A model generated the notes under the pieces. That model saw only the letters and a program-made list of their open reading frames with translations. It did not search any database and was not told the DNA's origin. Both the position numbers and the translations under genes were made by a program. Positions 10,474-13,043 of a stretch of DNA of 13,043 bases are shown here, in pieces (position 1 is the stretch's first letter; every line of letters begins with the position of its first letter). Source of the DNA: 2-12-FULL-60-25 sp964638165. Its GTDB lineage: Bacteria; Patescibacteriota; Patescibacteriia; 2-12-FULL-60-25. Where the stretch lies: NCBI GenBank assembly GCA_964638165.1, contig CAZWYJ010000031.1:1-13043 (forward strand), in the 5' to 3' direction.

Positions 10474-13023
10474 TTAGGCCAAAAACTTCTGACTGCGGCG
10501 GGCATCGAAGAACTTGAGCACCTCGAACCACAGAATACTCATGAAGGCGGCCGTGCCGATAAGCACGAGATCGCTCAAACGAATGGCAGAGAGGTAGAAG
10601 AGCCCGGAGAAGAATGGAACGTACAGCACAACAAAAAGACAGGCCACGGCTCCGATCGTCACGAAGAAAAAGATACGATGGGCGGACAGGATGATCGTAT
10701 ACCAGAGCTGGCTCCATGAAAGGTTGGTCACGATGAGCGCGATATTTCCCAAAACGAGCGAAGCGAAGGCCACGGCACGAGCCTCGCTCTCCGTGTACCC
10801 GATGCTGAGAGCGACGGCGAAGAGGGTGAATGTGGCAATGAGGGCGCCAAACCCCTGCGCGAGATTAATCGCGACGGTCTTTGATGAAAAGATGGACTGC
10901 CGGAGGTTTCGTGGCGGGCGCTTCATGATCCCCTTATCCTCCTTCTCCGATTCAAAGACGATTGAGCATGCCGGATCGATGATCAGCTCCATGAAGGCGA
11001 TATGCGCCGGAAACAGCACGATTGGAAAATTGAAGAAGATCGGCAGCATCGACATGCCGGCGATCGGGACGTGGACCGCGAGGATATACCCCATAGCCCG
11101 CTTGAGATTGTCATAGATCCTCCGTCCCAGCCGAACCGCAGCCACAATGGACGAGAAGTCGTCGTTCAAAAGCACGAGCGCCGATGCCTCGCGCGCCACG
11201 TCTGTGCCCCGCTCACCCATGGCCACGCCGATATGCGCGGTCTTGAGCGCCGGAGCATCATTCACGCCATCACCCGTCATGGCCACGATCTCATTATTTG
11301 CCTTTAGTGCGTTCACGAGGAGGAGCTTCTGTTCCGGAACGACCCGCGCGAAGATATTAACCGACTGCACTTTTTCCCGCAGTTCGCGGTGCGTCATCTT
11401 CTCGATATCATCCCCGGTCAAAAAATTCTCCGGATGCTTGATGCCGATCTTCCTGGCCACGAATTGCGCGGTTCCGGAATAGTCCCCCGTGATCATGATC
11501 ACGCGCATCCCGGCTCCGTAGGCTTCCCGCACAGCACCGGCTGCCGTTGATCGAATGGGATCAACAAACCCCAAGAGGCCGACGAATGAGAATGTAAAAT
11601 CCTGCTGATTCTTCGGCAATTTCCCTCCCGGAGAATCCGCTCGCGCCACGCCCAATACGCGCAAGCCCCGCTCCGACATCTCTCTCACCTTCTCCAATAC
11701 CTCTTGCTCCTGATCGCCCTCCATCCCGCAGAGTCGCACGATTGCCTCCGGAGACCCCTTGGAGGCAATGGCATACTCCCCATCTTCCGATTGCCACACA
11801 TGGGAAAGCGCCAAAAGCTTCTTTGAGAGCGGGTACGCTTTGATAAAACGATGCCCGCGATACGGGTTATCCGCTTTCTTCAAATAGAGCCCGCTCATCT
11901 TATGTAGCTCCTTCTCCATGGGATCGAACGGGTCCTCCTGGCTCGCCAAAACACCGAAGACCAAGAGATCCCGAAATGAATCCTCGAGCCGCGTAGATGC
12001 CAGACGGCTCAATTCATAGAACGATCCTCCGGCATACAAGCTACTTAACTCCATCTTGTTCAGCGTGAGTGTGCCGGTCTTGTCCGTGCAGAGCACGCTG
12101 GCCGCGCCCAAGGTTTCAATGGCCGCTGAACGCCGGGCGAGCACCTTCCTCCTTGAGATGCGCCACGCGCCGAGCGTGAGGAAGACTACGAGCACGACCG
12201 GGAACTCCTCTGGGAGGATCGCCATGCTCAAGGTGAGCCCGGCTAGAAGTCCGTCAATGAGGCTCCCCCGAAGAAGGACGTACGACACCACCACGATCAC
12301 GCATAGCGTGAGCCCCACGCCAGCCACAATACGAACAATCTTCCTGGTCTCTTTATGCAAAAGCGTGTCTTCGTCTTTGATTGATTCCAAGCTCTTCCCG
12401 ATCTTCCCGATCTCCGTATGCAATCCCGTTGCATGAATACGCGCTATCCCGCGACCACTCGTCACGAGCGACCCGGAGTACACGAAAGGCAAATCCTCCC
12501 CGCCCGGCCTCTGGGGCTCCGCGCGCCCATCCCACTCCGCCTTTCGCACGGGCACAGATTCCCCGGTCAAGAGCGATTCGTCGATCGTGAGGTTCTCGCA
12601 TGAGAGCATCATGGCATCCGCTGGCACGCGATCCCCTTCGCGGAGAATGATGACATCGCCCCGCACCACCTCCTTGCCCGGAATGCGCTTTTCCTCCCCG
12701 TCCCGGATCACCAAGGCCCGCGGACTGGAAAGATCCCTCAATGCCTCAAGCGTTTTTTCCGTTTTCCGTTCCTGATAGAACGTGATCGCGATGACCACGA
12801 AGACGCTGAAGAGCAGAACGAGCGCATCCTGCAATTCGCCCAGGTAGAGGTAGATCGTCCCGCTGCCGATCAAGAGCAGGAGCATGGGCTCGGACAGGAC
12901 TTTCAGCAAAAGGAAAAAGACATTCTGCTTCTTCTGCGAAGGCAATTCATTCAGCCCATCCGTTGCCAATATCCTCTCCGCCTCTTTTTGGGAAAGACCT
13001 TCGAAGGAAACAGCTTTTTGCAT
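10474..13023 (-). CDS. P-type cation-transporting ATPase (P2-like)
   Basis: A complete 849-residue pump. In order: N-terminal cation-ATPase domain (GLSQKEAERILATDGLNELP, 9-28), M1-M2 (about 36-83), actuator domain with TGES (153-156), M3-M4 (about 229-288) with PEEFP at 271-275, phosphorylation site DKTGTLT (314-320, Asp314), nucleotide-binding KGSPEA (422-427), GFVDPIR (485-491), hinge TGDGVNDAP (583-591), then M5-M10, with HIAFMELIIDPACS in M6 (674-687). The overall order is that of Ca2+/Na+-type (P2) pumps, but M4 has PEEFP where Ca2+ pumps have PEGLP, so the ion is uncertain. The N-terminus lacks CxxC metal-binding motifs, which argues against P1B. It acts in the cytoplasmic membrane. The ATG at 13023 has only a weak ribosome site (TAGG). 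Confidence 0.93.
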   Translation of the reverse strand: MQKAVSFEGLSQKEAERILATDGLNELPSQKKQNVFFLLLKVLSEPMLLLLIGSGTIYLYLGELQDALVLLFSVFVVIAITFYQERKTEKTLEALRDLSSPRALVIRDGEEKRIPGKEVVRGDVIILREGDRVPADAMMLSCENLTIDESLLTGESVPVRKAEWDGRAEPQRPGGEDLPFVYSGSLVTSGRGIARIHATGLHTEIGKIGKSLESIKDEDTLLHKETRKIVRIVAGVGLTLCVIVVVSYVLLRGSLIDGLLAGLTLSMAILPEEFPVVLVVFLTLGAWRISRRKVLARRSAAIETLGAASVLCTDKTGTLTLNKMELSSLYAGGSFYELSRLASTRLEDSFRDLLVFGVLASQEDPFDPMEKELHKMSGLYLKKADNPYRGHRFIKAYPLSKKLLALSHVWQSEDGEYAIASKGSPEAIVRLCGMEGDQEQEVLEKVREMSERGLRVLGVARADSPGGKLPKNQQDFTFSFVGLLGFVDPIRSTAAGAVREAYGAGMRVIMITGDYSGTAQFVARKIGIKHPENFLTGDDIEKMTHRELREKVQSVNIFARVVPEQKLLLVNALKANNEIVAMTGDGVNDAPALKTAHIGVAMGERGTDVAREASALVLLNDDFSSIVAAVRLGRRIYDNLKRAMGYILAVHVPIAGMSMLPIFFNFPIVLFPAHIAFMELIIDPACSIVFESEKEDKGIMKRPPRNLRQSIFSSKTVAINLAQGFGALIATFTLFAVALSIGYTESEARAVAFASLVLGNIALIVTNLSWSQLWYTIILSAHRIFFFVTIGAVACLFVVLYVPFFSGLFYLSAIRLSDLVLIGTAAFMSILWFEVLKFFDARRSQKFLA

Positions 13024-13032
13024 ACGAGACCT

Positions 13033-13038
13033 ATTTTA
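13033..13038 (-). promoter_or_regulatory. Possible -10 of the ATPase gene
   Basis: Minus strand TAAAAT lies 9 bases before the ATPase ATG, so transcription would start about 3 bases upstream of it. The -35 lies beyond the window, so this cannot be checked here. Confidence 0.35.
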
Positions 13039-13043
13039 CGCGA

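Overview
The window looks like a Candidate Phyla Radiation (Patescibacteria) genome. This is an inference from gene content: small membrane proteins of CPR type, a type IV pilin, a very compact layout, few Shine-Dalgarno sequences, and a diversity-generating retroelement (DGR) whose proteins resemble the CPR versions. Stops are TAA, TAG and TGA, so the standard bacterial code fits.

Positions 1-1991 hold a DGR. It has the N-terminus of a reverse transcriptase (minus strand, running off the left edge), an Avd-type accessory protein (plus strand, divergent from the RT), an asparagine-codon-rich template repeat (TR, about 831-951, minus) and a target protein whose last 40 codons (1329-1451, minus) form the variable repeat (VR). 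VR and TR align without gaps, at a constant offset of 500 bases. A hairpin sits just downstream of VR, as in the Bordetella phage DGR. The TR appears to have its own promoter (1199-1207) and terminator (786-818), with a hairpin-rich leader between promoter and TR, so it may be made as a stand-alone RNA. Two features argue that this copy may be diverged or inactive: VR differs from TR at many non-adenine positions, and the RT reading departs from the family sequence right after its conserved 'VRD'.

Positions 2145-4476 are housekeeping genes on the minus strand: rpmE (L31), prfA (RF1) and a sugar-nucleotidyltransferase. A type IV pilin (minus) and queA (plus) diverge around 5034-5148. Positions 6202-7080 carry no convincing gene but hold inverted repeats and a promoter that may drive a structured RNA. 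Positions 7081-9929 are a minus-strand run: YraN-family nuclease-like protein, a three-helix membrane protein, a 131-bp fold-back element, a SAM methyltransferase, two small membrane proteins and an RBBP9/YdeN-like hydrolase. Positions 9934-10090 hold two facing arrays of 7-bp repeats. A 53-residue membrane-anchored protein with a strong promoter follows (plus), and the window ends with a complete P-type cation ATPase (minus).

Several genes have a promoter placed so that transcription would start only about 2-5 bases before the start codon, which suggests leaderless mRNAs are common here. All assignments come from reading the sequence by eye; no database search was run.
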